Assembly (NCBI RefSeq): GCF_004359215.1
Contig: NC_090626.1
Coordinates: 574,108 to 638,107 of the forward strand
Reading direction: 5' to 3'
Source: Bremia lactucae
Taxonomy: Eukaryota > Oomycota > Peronosporomycetes > Peronosporales > Peronosporaceae
Length of the DNA: 64,000 bases
In this document: piece after piece, positions 39,032-51,466 of the stretch
Position numbering within the stretch: the stretch's first letter is position 1
Layout of the letters: every line of letters starts with the position of its first letter
Made by a program: the position numbers and the translations under genes
Notes under the pieces: model-generated
What the model was told of the DNA's origin: nothing
The model's database searches: none
Seen by the model: only the letters and a program-made list of their open reading frames with translations

Positions 39032-42000
39032 AGAGGGCCAGTTGGATATCCTGGTGAGGATGCAACAATCTGCGGCACGACCGCCTGTCTCGGCGCAAGC
39101 GCCTTCAAGTCCAAGTGGGAAGGGTCCCGATATGGCTAAAGCAAGCCAACGTAAAACACTGGATGTGTACGCAGCTTGTTGGGAAGGTTTAGCGTATAAG
39201 CTAGGCCCTTCTTGGCCACGAACGTAAATGGTCCAATAAAGCGCGGGCGAAATTTGGTCTTGAAGACCGCGGATACCAAGTTGGTAGGTAGGTTCTTAGC
39301 GTTTAGTAAAACTCGGTCTCCGACCATATACGAATTAATACAGTTTCTGCTTTTGGCATCTGCTTCTTGTTTTTGTTTGTCTTGGCTATCAGCCATCGTA
39401 TCTCTTACATGTCTTAAGATACTAAATCGCGTCGCGAGAAACTCGCTTACTTGTTTCCGAACGGTAACAGGGCTGATATCAGCAAGCCTATCGGCCGATT
39501 CTCCCCCACCAAGCCCTTAACCCTGCAGTGGTATCGTTAATGGAACGCGCGGTTGGTAAGACCGTTTACATAGAACACAGTATAGCCTGTAGAGGCATGA
39601 ACAGCGTCATTGAACGCAAACTCCACTACTGGGAGCATTGAGCTCCAGCGCTTTGGTGTCTGAGCACACACGCTGCGTTAAACGTCTTCAATGACGCGAT
39701 TGACAAGTTCAGTTCGACCATCGGTCTGTGGATGGTCCGCAGTGGACATCTCCAATCTGGTTATAAGCACTCGGAAAATTGATTTCCAGATTTACCCGTA
39801 AAATCGGGGATCCCGATCAGAGATAATTGCCACTGGCAAACCATGTTTTCGAAACACGCGATCGATGAACAGCTTAGCTGTACCGTCTCCATCAATGGAA
39901 TCTGGCACGGCTGCTTAGTAAGCCATTTTGCTCAAACGGTCAACAAAGACCACTATACCGGAGTTACCGGCTGAATCTTTCGGTAGCCCAAAGACGAAAT
40001 CCATACTAATGGACTCCCACAATCCTATGGGGACGGGAAGACTCGCCAGTGGCGCAGCAGCATGTGTCGAGGGTTTAATCCGTTGGCACGTTTCGCATGT
40101 GCGAATATATGTGCTGACCCATTTTTAAAGTTTGGGCCACCGACTCTGGCCTATGAAGCCGTAGGTCTTTTCTCAAGCGAGATGACCACCAAGGACAGTA
40201 TCGTGTGCCTCATATTGGATCCGGTACTTCACCTCCTCATCATGAGGAACAATGACACGCGGAGGGTCCGCGATGTTTGTGCAACAGGTTGTTATCGATA
40301 GAAATCGATGTAACCTTGCACGCAAACGTGCCGCCAATTTAATACCCAATTTGAGTCCTATAACGCTCGTAGCAGAGCTGCACACTGTTTATCCTTGGCG
40401 TAAGCCGAACTGATTAATTCAGGAATAGGTGACGAGATAGTCGTTGAATGAGAATCTCATAATCCGGCCTGCGTGATAACGCGTCGGCCAAAGCATTTTG
40501 CTTGCCGGGCTTATACTTCACCACGAAGTTGGATTCCGCAAAAAAAGATAGTTATCGGGCCATTTTCTGTGAGAGATGGGGCGACTTAGTCGCCGTGCGC
40601 AATGATGTGTGATCTGTAAAAATCACAAACGGCTTAGAGCCGAGTGGATGACCTCTGAATTTGACGAGAGCATACTTCATAACAAGGAACTCTTTGTCAT
40701 GAACTGGGTAGTTCTTTTCCGCAGCTTTAAGCTTTTTAGACTCGAACGCAATAACACGTTGATGCCCATCAACATCTGTTTGTAACAGAGCACTGCCAAT
40801 GGCAAAATCTGATGCGTCAAAGACGATACTGAAAGGCCAATTTGGGTTTGGCAGTACCAGAATCGGGGCATGGATAAGACTACCCTTAACTGCTCGAAAA
40901 GCATTATTTTCGGTGCTAGTCCAGCACCATTCTATATCTTTCTTTAGGAGTTTAGATAATGGCCTAGCCATATCAGCGTAATTTTTGCTATATTTGTGTA
41001 AATAATTGGCGAGACCCAACCACTTAAGCAAATCCTTTTGGTTTTTAGGAACCGGCCAATCTACTATGGCTTTTACCTTAGCGGAATCGCTCTAAGGCAT
41101 CGCTTTCCAATGAAGTTTTCTAAAGAAGGAATTTCGTCTGCGCCAAAAATGCATTTAGATGCATTGGCATACAATTTTTTTGTGCGCATGCATTCGAGCA
41201 CTGCTCGCAAATGGTCTAAATGGTTTTCCATATCCGACCGACCCTGCTCCGCACGACTATGGACAAAAATGTCATCGAAATAAGTCTGTGCATAACCTCG
41301 ATGAGGGCGAAACAGTTGCGTCACTAGACGATTAAATGTTGCCGGGGCGTTGGAAAGCCATTGTGGAAAACCAGCCACTCCCATTACATGCCGCTTTGGG
41401 TGCTAACCGCTGTAAGCGGGATATCACTAGCTCGCATAAGCACTTGGTAGTAACCATTGACTAAGTCCAATGCACTGTACATTGTACATCCCACCATATT
41501 GTTCTAAAGAACATCTTTTCTAGGAATGGGGGTTTGGGCTGGTATAGTGGCAGCCTTAAGCTTATTATAAGCATGTACAATGCGCCATTTACCATTTGGC
41601 TTTTTGACACAAAAATGTCGGTGTCGAATGAGGAGATTTGTTCTCTCGTAACATTTCAGCCTCGTGCTTTGCATGGAAGAAATCGTCAATGACGTCACAC
41701 TGCTCCTTTGGTAAAAGCCATTGTTCTTGTGACACAGTATTTGGTTCCCATTACTAAGTCAATTTCATGATGAACACTTCTATCCGGAGCTAAAACAGAT
41801 GGTGGGTTATTACATACCTTATCTTGGAATTCCTTAATTAAGGAATAAAAAGGATCCGTAGGATCTTCCAGGATCGGTGACCCATTTCGCGCACAAAGTG
41901 CACCTTTTGTGTCATCCAGGACAGCTTCGTCTAGAAGTGACGATGAGTTTAACTCAACCATAGGTCGAATGACCATCATTTCAGATAAGTCACCAGTTTT

Positions 42001-43267
42001 TAAGACTCGACCGCACTCATCAATAGACATTTCGTCTAGCTCTAAAAGAGCATGTAACGAGAGGATTGCCGCAAGGCTTACTTCCCCCTCAATGTTACCG
42101 GTTACGCCATTTACAAGCGTATGTACTTGCTCACTCGTATCACTTTGTGAGGGTATACACGCTTCGTGTCCATCCTGTCTTGGAGTGAAGATGAAGACAA
42201 TACGCCTTTTAGAGGCCGGGACATTCACGTCCCCAGGGTTTTCAGCCTGTATTGGTTCTATACAAGACATGGTGTCTAATTTGACATCCGATAAAGAGTT
42301 AAAAAACTCAACTTCCTTATCCAGCGAACGTTTACGTGTCGCCTCACGTGCATTAGGAGGATTTGACCCAAAATGCCCTGGCGAACCGCCAATAGTGTCA
42401 CTATTGACACTTAGGATGGTGCCACCTCGGCCGACCATACTCGGTGGACTTAGACGTGCCACTCCACGTATCTCAGGGATATTGCACGCTGCTTTCAGCA
42501 TTTAGTGAATCGTTAGTATAGCGAGTGTTACTCGACGAAGTACGTGCCGTTTTACTTATTTCTGCTCAGTCGGGCTCAAAATTAATGTTTTTAACATTAG
42601 AGTTTATTAACTCAGACATGCCAATGTCTAAAACAGTGACAGACTCATTCTTGGTATGGCCTGGCTAGAACATCATGAACCGAATTAGTAATATTTATTG
42701 TGAGGAGTAGCTTCTCCAGACAAGCTATTGATAAGCCTTTCTGGCAAAAGCCACGGCTTCTTTTCAGGGGCGAGATGAGACATTTTACTGTCTTCACTCC
42801 CCTGACCGTGGATCAATTGGAAGTCTAAGACCTTAGGCGCCACGCGCAATATTCCTAGCAAAGTTTTGGAGAGTCATGGACCCACCTTTGCTAGGCAACA
42901 AATGAGATCATATCTCGAATCCAAATCAAGGACGAGACAGCGTTCCATACTGTCAAAGTCCAGAAACTTTATACCTAAGTTCAATGGAACTTTGGGAACA
43001 GTGACCCGAGTCCCTGTCCCTAAGCAAACAGTGTTATTGTATTATCTCCATGCGCTCTAAGTACCTCCACGTATTGTTGATTTCCCTCAATAGAAAGGCG
43101 TCGAGCATAATTGCAAGACACTCCTGAGTCAATTAAAATTGACCACGGCTTACCAAAGCCCTTTACAATCGAAATGAGCACCAAGCTAATTGGGGCAAGG
43201 TTCTATTTATTCTCACCTCCTTGAGGTTTAACCGAGCCTAGGTCTTCCCCAGAAGGGCGCCCCGCAT

Positions 43268-44286
43268 CTACTGGGTATCGACGTTTCCCCGCACCGTACC
43301 AGATCTCTGGTATAGGTCGGAGTTGGAGCTCTTTCGGGCTTTACGCAAATTTCGAAGTGGGCAGGCAGGGCGTAAATGTTTCGTGCATTCGCGCACATAA
43401 CATCTACGGATGGTCTTATGCTGTTCCACAGCTTGAAGAGCCTCTTCTCCTTCCTCAACGAGGCTTATAAACATAGGTTCCGCTCTATTAGACGGAACCC
43501 ATGTGCTCGAAGAGCTTGTTCGGTAAACAGGCGTGCTAACGCGGGCAGACTTAAAGTCAAAGTCGGCGCGTAGCGCTATGGCAACTGCCTCTTCGAACGT
43601 AGCCGGATGAGATCGGAACAATTCCGTCCGGGCAATGCCTTCATTGAGACCCCCCATAAAAAAGGTCACTACAATTGCCTCTTGCACCGGGTCTTGATGC
43701 ATAGATGCAATGAGAGTTCTCAACTCCTGGACAAAGACCCCCAGGGTTCTTTTACCCTGCCGAGTCGCTAGGAGTCGTGCTCGCATGCAAAAAGCCTGAT
43801 CAGGCGGTGCAAACATGCTGGTCACTTGCTGTTTCAGCGAATCCCATGAGGGGAAAGCGTCGTTTATGGATGTGCTGCACATTAATGCCCACTCTATGGC
43901 TCTACCTCCAAGTTTGGACATGGCCATAGCCACATTTGCCTTTCTGGTAAGAACAAGACGTAATCAATGGACATTTCCATTTGCTCAATTCAAAAAGGGA
44001 GATTTTCTCCCTCTTTTCCCTCATTTTTTTTTACATTTACAGTTAGAGGGCGAGCCCTCGGCTCTGAGTCAGGTACGGAGATGTACCGGGTAGGCATAGA
44101 TGCCGCTAAAGGGTCCTGTACCTGACCGATCAGGGAGGCTTTGTACCGCATGAAAGCTTCAAGCCTTGCATGCAGGACCTCTGGTCCCTGGGAAATAATA
44201 AATTCCACGTGCTCAAGCCCGAATAAGATTTTGAGCTTGTCATAAGCGGCGCGTTGCGCTTCTGACAATTCTGGAACCTCTTTCAC
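43268..44286 (-). pseudogene. Element F gag, copy 2
   Basis: Same two frames as at 25725-26743 (221 codons and 98 codons), without the N run. Capsid and the Cys/His end are as described there. The frame downstream of the Cys/His cluster continues to 43268 before the stop. Confidence 0.85.
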
Positions 44287-44346
44287 TGTCGTAAAAAATA
44301 AGTCTTGTAAAGACTCAGGCGTAGGTTGACTACGAGTGCTACCAGG

Positions 44347-44831
44347 TGTAGCGGAGCTATCACGCTCCTAAAGTCAGAGAAAGACTCTCAGACTCAGAGA
44401 GTCACTTAGTTCTATTGAGCTTATGGGTTTAACAACTCTGGGAGTCGTACATGCTATTAAAGCTTAAGGAATCCTAGTTCAAGGGATTCAGGGGTTCGTA
44501 AAGCCAAGTGGCAACTAGTGCCCAAGAGGATATACCTTAGAAAGGCTTCTATCTCTTACAAATCAATGCGCAAGCCTTAGGAAGGCACTTAACGCTTTAA
44601 GATCAATGAGGAACTGCACTTTATTTAATTATTTAAATCTAAAAACCTTACCCTAGCTAATTTAAAATAGATTTCGGCCCCAGATTTATATCTGGCGGCG
44701 ACCACATAATTATTGCCCATATTTAATGGGATTTAAGCAACTAACTATTTTAAAATTAGATAAAGGGTATTTTACCCATTTAGTAAATGTACCACAACAA
44801 CGGTTCTCCAACCGATGTGTGCCCCATTACA
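44347..44831 (-). repeat. 5' LTR of element F, copy 2
   Basis: 485 bp, same ends as 26804-27288. Confidence 0.75.
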
Positions 44832-45362
44832 CTATCAGCTTAAAGACATGAACTTTCCCTAGTGACCCTGCCAGTTTAGCAGTGGTCAATAAAACTACGT
44901 CCTATGACCGACCTCTCGGCGGTATCATAGGCGAGTTTGATGCTAAAAGCGTGAGCGAGGCTCAACGCTTTTTGATTAAGCGATTAGCCATCACACGAAA
45001 AGTCCGTGACGAGATGGCAAGCGCACAGGACAAGCAAAAAGAATATGCTGACCGAAATGGTCTCAAAATTAACGAACGCTTTAAAGTGGGTGAAAAAGTA
45101 CTATTAAGTATTGCTACCCTACCTAAAAATGCAATTTTTGTACTACCTGGAGGTACTACGAAGTTGTTGCACCGTTTCATTGGGCCCTTTAAGGTGGTAA
45201 TAGAGGTTGGTGACTCAAATTATAGGCTCACCCTTCCCTCGTATATAAAGACGCGCCGTATTTTAAGTGGGTCGTCTGAAACGGTATGTAGACTCAAATG
45301 AGCCTCATACCCCCATTCGTCGAAGAAGACGATGGTGACGCCGACTGTGAGTCTAGCGGCGA

Positions 45363-45641
45363 TCAGATGAGGGAGACGGTGAATTTACTTGGTGACTGCC
45401 TATGAAAAGGAGCACCAGCTGAGGCCTCTTCGCTAGTCTCAAATGGACTAGCAGAAGTAGCGTAGTGAGAAGAAACAGGGGGTACAGTACCGCCCATGAT
45501 TTCTTTCACACGCAAGCGGGCGATATTAATTCGCTGCGACCGCTGTATCATCGCATCGGAATGCGGATGAATGCGGCGCAAGAATTTCGCCTCGTATTGG
45601 TCGGGCGTTTCATTTAAACGCAACACGACCGGGTCTTCCAT
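45363..45641 (-). CDS. Antisense ORF a of element G, copy 2
   Basis: Same 92 codons as 27820-28098. Confidence 0.35.
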   Translation of the reverse strand: MEDPVVLRLNETPDQYEAKFLRRIHPHSDAMIQRSQRINIARLRVKEIMGGTVPPVSSHYATSASPFETSEEASAGAPFHRQSPSKFTVSLI

Positions 45642-45799
45642 AATTTAATGACACCATAATAGTTTTGAGCATTTAGAAAAGCGCGTTTTTTGAGCGACGC
45701 TATTGTCCCGTTTACACGAGGCCATTCAGAGAGAGGGAGCATAAGTGATATGCCACCCGTCACACAGCCACGTTTAATACGGCTGGCTTGTGACAGCGA

Positions 45800-46327
45800 C
45801 TAAGCACATTCACGCGTCGTCGGCGGAGCGTTACGCTCAGAATCCTCTATGTCAGAACCATTATGGATAATGGTCTGAGCAAAAGACGGTGTGGTTTTAC
45901 CCAACGGAGAAGCGGCTGCGCCTTTATGGGCAGCGCTCGCAATAACCGTCGCTGCGCTATCCAGCGCAGACGACGAGACAGCATTCGTAAGTGTTGCTGT
46001 CTCCATGTTATGAGCAATGATAGAAGTTTGGATGGGCAATAATGTGCCATCATCCTTCCTCGTGAGATCCTTGTCCGCATCATTACTTTGAGGTGACGGC
46101 AACGGTCTCGACTCATTGTAGTCGACAATGAGCGACGGATCAACATCCTCACTGATTAAGTGGGATGAATCCTTAAGCCCCGTTAACGCGACAGCAGCAG
46201 TAGCGGTCGGCGTTTCAGCTAAGGCATTGGACGCTGCAGGGCGTGTTAACGCGGCGCGCGCGCTAAATGCAAGAGTTAGTGGGCGTCTTCGCAGACGACC
46301 CTCCAACGTTGCCCATGTAGGTGGCAC
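45800..46327 (-). CDS. Antisense ORF b of element G, copy 2
   Basis: Same 175 codons as 28257-28784, including the VDPSLIVDYNES motif. Confidence 0.5.
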   Translation of the reverse strand: MPPTWATLEGRLRRRPLTLAFSARAALTRPAASNALAETPTATAAVALTGLKDSSHLISEDVDPSLIVDYNESRPLPSPQSNDADKDLTRKDDGTLLPIQTSIIAHNMETATLTNAVSSSALDSAATVIASAAHKGAAASPLGKTTPSFAQTIIHNGSDIEDSERNAPPTTRECA

Positions 46328-48228
46328 CTTTGGCGCCGTGTATGAAAACAGAGGTCGCTAGAGTGAATCAGAGACTTAGCGGCGCGTCAAGCAGCATAGT
46401 TCTTCCTTCCACTTTATCGAAGTTTAAAATGTAACTTCGTTCTTTAAGGGAGTGGATAGTGTAACTGGCTAAAGTTGCCCTAATGTTACACAGTCCCCGT
46501 TAAATACACTTGGTGTACTCAAGGGGATGGTCAATTTCTTAAATAAAGTAATTAGACCCACCACTTGAGTGTGGTTCACATTTGTGACCAACCCTTGTGT
46601 ATGTGATGCACATAGGTGCATTCACATTAGGAGGGATGTCGCCTAGCGTCATCCGTTACGCGAGATATATAGAGATACGCTCGCAAAACATATTAGTGTA
46701 ATCAATAGAGATGACAGTTCAATTTGGTAAAAATTGGAATTTATATTTAATGCGATTATATTTAAATCGGTCTCAAACTACTTTCTACTTATCAAGTGCG
46801 CACGAGGAGTCGAATCACCGCTCCCGTGACGACACGTTTACCAGAGTACCTAGTGCGTTGGATGAGGTCGCTAAGGCGCCCACCACAATTACCTCACGGC
46901 ACACGAAATTAGACGGTCAAACAGCTTCTCCGCTGCGCTAGGGTGTGTGCTTAAGTAGAGCGTGCCCCCATAAAGACTTGCCCACCTACAACTTTCAACT
47001 TAAGAAGTGCGCACGTGAAGACGGATTACCGCTTCCGTGACGACACTTGTACTAAAGTACTTAGCTCGTTGGGTGAGGTCGCTTAGGGGCCCACCAACAA
47101 TCTCACTGCACGTGTGAGAAGACGGTCAAACCGCCTTCTCACTGTGCCTAAAGGTGTGTGCGTAAGTAGAGCGTGGCTGCTATAGTAGCACCTGTCTACA
47201 CCCACCCTTGTGTCTTAATGTGCTTTCGCATTTAAGGGGATCAAGACATCATCTGCGATTTAAAAAAGTAAGCTCGCCATGCAGGAATACACATCTACAG
47301 ATGGCATCCAATCATTGGATAAAGTTTATATTTAATTACATTTGGTTTAAATATATTTCCCTAGTCGAACGTGAATAAAACAGTGTCTAGTTTTAATCTA
47401 GCCACATCATTTGTCAAAAGGATCCAAAAAGACGAGTGAAGGTATTCTACTTTCATACTTCACTCCTACTTAGTGGCTTGCACTTCATTTGCTGCATCAT
47501 TGGGGACAAAATAATACTTTTATTGTTGCCTAAATTGTTTATCGGGCATATAAATCTAAAATTCCCTTGCGGATCTCCAATATCAATGACGCTATTATAG
47601 GATACTTCTTGTCCTCAAAACTGCATCTCATGCTTTACGCGCAAGTAAAAATATCGTTTGCCTTGCAAAAGGATATATGGAGCTTTGATTTCTCGTGGTG
47701 AAGCGTGTGTCGACACAATATTGGTTAAAACGCAACTTTTTAAAATGGCTGTGTCATCACTCCCGGGGCTAACTATATTTTGGTGTTGTCGCATGGTGTT
47801 AAGTCATCTGGTCGCTCAATCGTCGCATGAATACCCAATTTTCTCTTCCAGATGATTTCAATTATCGATGAGCGTGATGTATATATTTGAAATTTCGTTT
47901 CTGCAGCTGGTGGTAAAAACATGGTCTTAATTAATCTGAACTTTTTTCCAGCTCAATGCTTGCGATGCGAAATAACGCATGAATGTCGCATCCATTTCCG
48001 AACAGTCCAAGAAAGTTGCTGGAAGTTTTTTTTACGGCATCTCGATTAGTTGTCGGCTTGCTTCCGATATTGTGACCACAGCAATTGTTGAGCTTGTACA
48101 ATGGTTCGATATGACATTACTTTATATCTTAATGGCGCAATGAGTCTATTAAATACCTAAGCACGTGATATTGGCTGCAAAATATTCAATATGTTGTGCT
48201 TTGTCTTATTTGTTAAGCAAACGTGTCG

Positions 48229-48510
48229 TTAATTTTCGTGCAAAAAGAAGCCATCATATTTATATGAATCAGATGCCGGCTCTATTTGTCGCAACGAAAA
48301 AGTCAAGATTTCCACGTGTCCTACGCTAAAAGGCTTTATCTCCGTCCAGGAACGGGAGGATGTCGTCCCGCTCACGTCTTGTCCATAAAAGTGGATTCGC
48401 GCATGCCAGCGCATCACGTTATCCGCTCGTTCTTTTTTTAAGAAACTTCGGTTGGGGGAGGCACAAATTGCTAAACAGTGACATTCTTGTATGATAAACA
48501 GGACTGTCAT
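48229..48510 (-). pseudogene. Unidentified 93-codon frame, copy 2
   Basis: Identical to 30686-30967; see there. It lies in the otherwise empty 47201-48854 interval upstream of the effector. Confidence 0.3.
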
Positions 48511-48854
48511 GTCTACTCTTTATCTATCATAAGATATTTATTGCCCGATAGCCACTGCAAACTAACAAAGCCTATGGTCACCGCACAGTCAGGTCCCCCA
48601 TTCTATTTCAAGCAAGATAAATGGTATTGGATCTTCCACCTGATCGGAGTTTTTCGAAAGTCTCGTTATATTAGCTCATACTTGCTATTGTTAGCGTCAC
48701 TATCCCTTACAACTTGCATAAAAAATCTAATCTTTTTCGCATTAGGTCTACTGCGACAAGGCTACCACCACTTCATTGGTGGCAATCGATTGCATGACTC
48801 GTCTAATTTTAATTTTTGTTTTCAAGAGACCGCTACAGTTTTAATTGGAGCGAG

Positions 48855-48870
48855 TCATTATCATTTTGCT
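48855..48870 (+). promoter_or_regulatory. Oomycete Inr-like core promoter element, copy 2
   Basis: Same sequence and same 60-bp distance to the effector ATG as in copy 1, so both effector copies keep the near promoter. Confidence 0.45.
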
Positions 48871-48914
48871 TCCGTCTCAGTAAGATCTCTTTCTTTCTTA
48901 TTTCAACGAGCGAC

Positions 48915-49340
48915 ATGGTGCGTATGCTCCTGATTAGCAGTATTTTTGTGTCTGCGATTTCCCTCGGAGATTCGAGTGCTTTCCTCGTAGCCGCTAATAT
49001 AGAGCAGGAAATGCGTGACACAATCCCAGTCGCGCCAGTTGCTAGATACCTGAAAGCTGGAGAACTGCGCAAATCTGCGAAATCTGAGGAGAGAATGTTT
49101 TCCAGCTCCAAACTATTCAAATTCTCCAAAGAAGACGAGAAGTTGTTCCAAGAAGCCGCGAAAGAGATTACTGATACAGCTTCAACCGCAAAAGGAGCTA
49201 CAAGCAAATCAGAGACTGTAAAAAGAGAGATAGACCCAGTTGAAAAAACAATGGCAGCAAAAAGAAGAAAAAGAGCCGATGCAAGAAAGAGAATAGATCT
49301 TGAAAATGGCATGGAAAAGCTCAATACAGATGACAACTAA
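48915..49340 (+). CDS. Candidate secreted RxLR-like/EER effector with nuclear localisation signal, copy 2
   Basis: The 141-aa product is identical to that of 31372-31797: signal peptide (residues 1-22), RYLK/GELR/EER leader (44-60) and a basic run KRRKRADARKR (116-126). About 1.6 kb upstream and all of the 3' flank are also duplicated, so the copy should be expressed like its twin. The downstream neighbour here is E2 itself, while the copy 1 neighbour is the E2/E1 hybrid. Confidence 0.7.
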   Translation: MVRMLLISSIFVSAISLGDSSAFLVAANIEQEMRDTIPVAPVARYLKAGELRKSAKSEERMFSSSKLFKFSKEDEKLFQEAAKEITDTASTAKGATSKSETVKREIDPVEKTMAAKRRKRADARKRIDLENGMEKLNTDDN

Positions 49341-49779
49341 AAGGATAATACAAACAACAATGATGCTACGTAATTTAATGTTGATGTATTAATTAAATCT
49401 GTAAGCGTCAAATTTTACTTGACATTTAAAAGCTATTGAAGTAGTACACTCCGAATTATTTCTGGTTGTCAATTTCGTCAATTTGTTAATTGCGCTGGAG
49501 CATATGTTAGGTGAATACGGGGTAATTTCTTAAAGGCATTCAGGTCATATTTAAAAAGCCCTGTAAGTACATTGTAATGGTGTTTCCGTTTCATAAATAT
49601 TATTTTCGGTAAGAGGAATAATAAATACGATTTCCTTTAAGAGAAAATCAATAGATTTTTTGGTCTTTTATCAAATTCGACTTAACAGTTCCAATATTAC
49701 CAATTTTGGTAATATTGACGCGATAAGACAGTGATTCTTTTAATTGGTTGATTTTAGTTTGAATCAACCGATCTACACG

Positions 49780-50217
49780 TGTAACGGGGTGTATCGTTAC
49801 AAGAAAATTAACACTTTAAGGTTGTTAATTGTATATTATCTAAAAGGTAGAGAATATTTGGAGAATATATCTTTACGTGGTAATTTCCTAAAAGCTTATC
49901 TATTGGTAGATATACACCATTATATCTACTTTCTCCGCGGTCCAGTCAGCGCTGGACGCACGCAAAAGAAAAAGACAGATAAGACTTCATTACATGTTTT
50001 GTATTAGTTTAAAATTAATTTAGTACTTAATAGACAGAAGCAGAAGAACTTAATTATATTAAATACGGTTTTATCAACCTCTTTTAAGCAAGTGCTATAA
50101 AGAGAGTCTTCCTTTGCACGTACTAGGTGCGTGAACTGACGTGAGGCACCACTCGCACCGAGGCAGTGCGAAGTGGACTTTTATTGAAACAGTACAAGTC
50201 AGTAGTGCTCCGTTACA
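49780..50217 (+). repeat. 5' LTR of E2
   Basis: 438 bp, TGTAACG...CGTTACA, followed by two bases and TGGTAGCACTTTGTAG. Confidence 0.85.
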
Positions 50218-50239
50218 CCTGGTAGCACTTTGTAGTTCG

Positions 50240-51349
50240 TCCGTTTCGCGTGATAGCTACTCCTTTCTAAGTGACATAGAAAGGAGTGCGGTCAAACGAA
50301 TGAGTTCGACCGTAGGGAACGATGCCATCTTGGCCATGCTGTCCGATTTTGACAAAGATGCCCTCTATTTATCATCGCCAAGTTCATACACATGAACATG
50401 ACGAGGCGAAGGAGAAGGTAGCCTTGCTTAATCCGCAAGGCTCTCAACAGGCAGAATTGTTGAGGTTACAACAAGTACAGAACCCTGTACCTGGGATGAC
50501 GCACACGCGTCGTCCGGAAACCTGAAAGATTGACATCTCTAAGTATAGGGGAGTCGAAGAAGACTCTCTCTTGAGATGGTTTGTCGAGTTGGACGATGCA
50601 TTAAGGGCACGTCACATCGTCGACGAGCAAATGCAAGTCGCATTCGCTCAATCAGATTAGGCAGGTCGCTCCAAAACTTGGGCATTGAGCCTTACGTTGC
50701 GCGACCCATACGTCTTTGGGTCGCTATAGGCTTTTAAAGCCCGGCTCAAACAGACGTTTGAACCGCCAAGGGCTGAGTTCAGAGCTCGTTCAGAGCTTCT
50801 GAAACTTAAGCAAGGCAAGCGTGATGTTCACGCATATTTTCAGCACATACGACTCTTAGCGAGTTGTATAACAAATAACATAGTCCAAGAACACACGTTG
50901 ATTACGGTGTTCATGCAAGGTCTTACGGATGGTCCCGTAAAGACCCACCTGTTCCGCTTGGGACTGGATACGCTTCAAGAAGCAACATCCGTTGCGGAAT
51001 AGAAGGATTTTAAGCTTGAGACAGGCTTAAGCTAGTTCGTCATCGTATCGTCCTCCATGACGACACGATTTAGGAAGTCCAGAGCACATGGACCTCTCTT
51101 ACATCGAAAGCGAGAGACCTCGCTTTTCAAACAACAAGCGATTGCAGAAAAATGCAATCGCTGTCAAAAGTTAGGACACTATGCTAATAATCGTAGTGCT
51201 TCACGCCCAGTACCGAGAGGTACTGACCATAAATATGGACCTAATGCAAAAAGGGCAACGGTCACGGGTCCGACGTTGTTGCGAAATCACAGCAGCGAGG
51301 CGGACCTTAAAAAAACGGTCGGGCTCAATAGGGGCGCAACGCCCTACTG
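50240..51349 (+). pseudogene. E2 gag
   Basis: Same as 32697-33806: capsid domain with stops and zinc knuckle CNRCQKLGHYANNR lacking its fourth ligand. Confidence 0.85.
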
Positions 51350-51466
51350 ATCCAGCAACATCAAGAGAATTTGCAAATCTCTTGACTAAAGTTGCTCCAG
51401 ACACATAATCATTATGTGTCTCTGCACCTGGCGATGAGGTATCCCTCATCACCTTAAAAGTCAAAA

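Larger units (their letters stand above)
39136..44831 (-). mobile_element. Ty3/gypsy element F, copy 2, gap-free
   Basis: Complete version of the interval broken by Ns in copy 1. Parts: integrase 39136-40402, RNase H/RT 40552-41698 (TYFDDIFVHSRA intact), linker 41695-42501, shared module 42691-42804, protease relic 42822-43222, gag 43268-44286, primer-binding site 44328-44344, LTR 44347-44831. All frame breaks match copy 1. Confidence 0.88.
44882..46990 (+). mobile_element. 3' part of Ty3/gypsy element G, copy 2
   Basis: Integrase C-terminus 44882-45301, antisense ORFs 45363-45641 (-) and 45800-46327 (-), polypurine tract 46446-46459, LTR 46460-46990. A partial tandem LTR follows at 47003-47200. 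Confidence 0.75.
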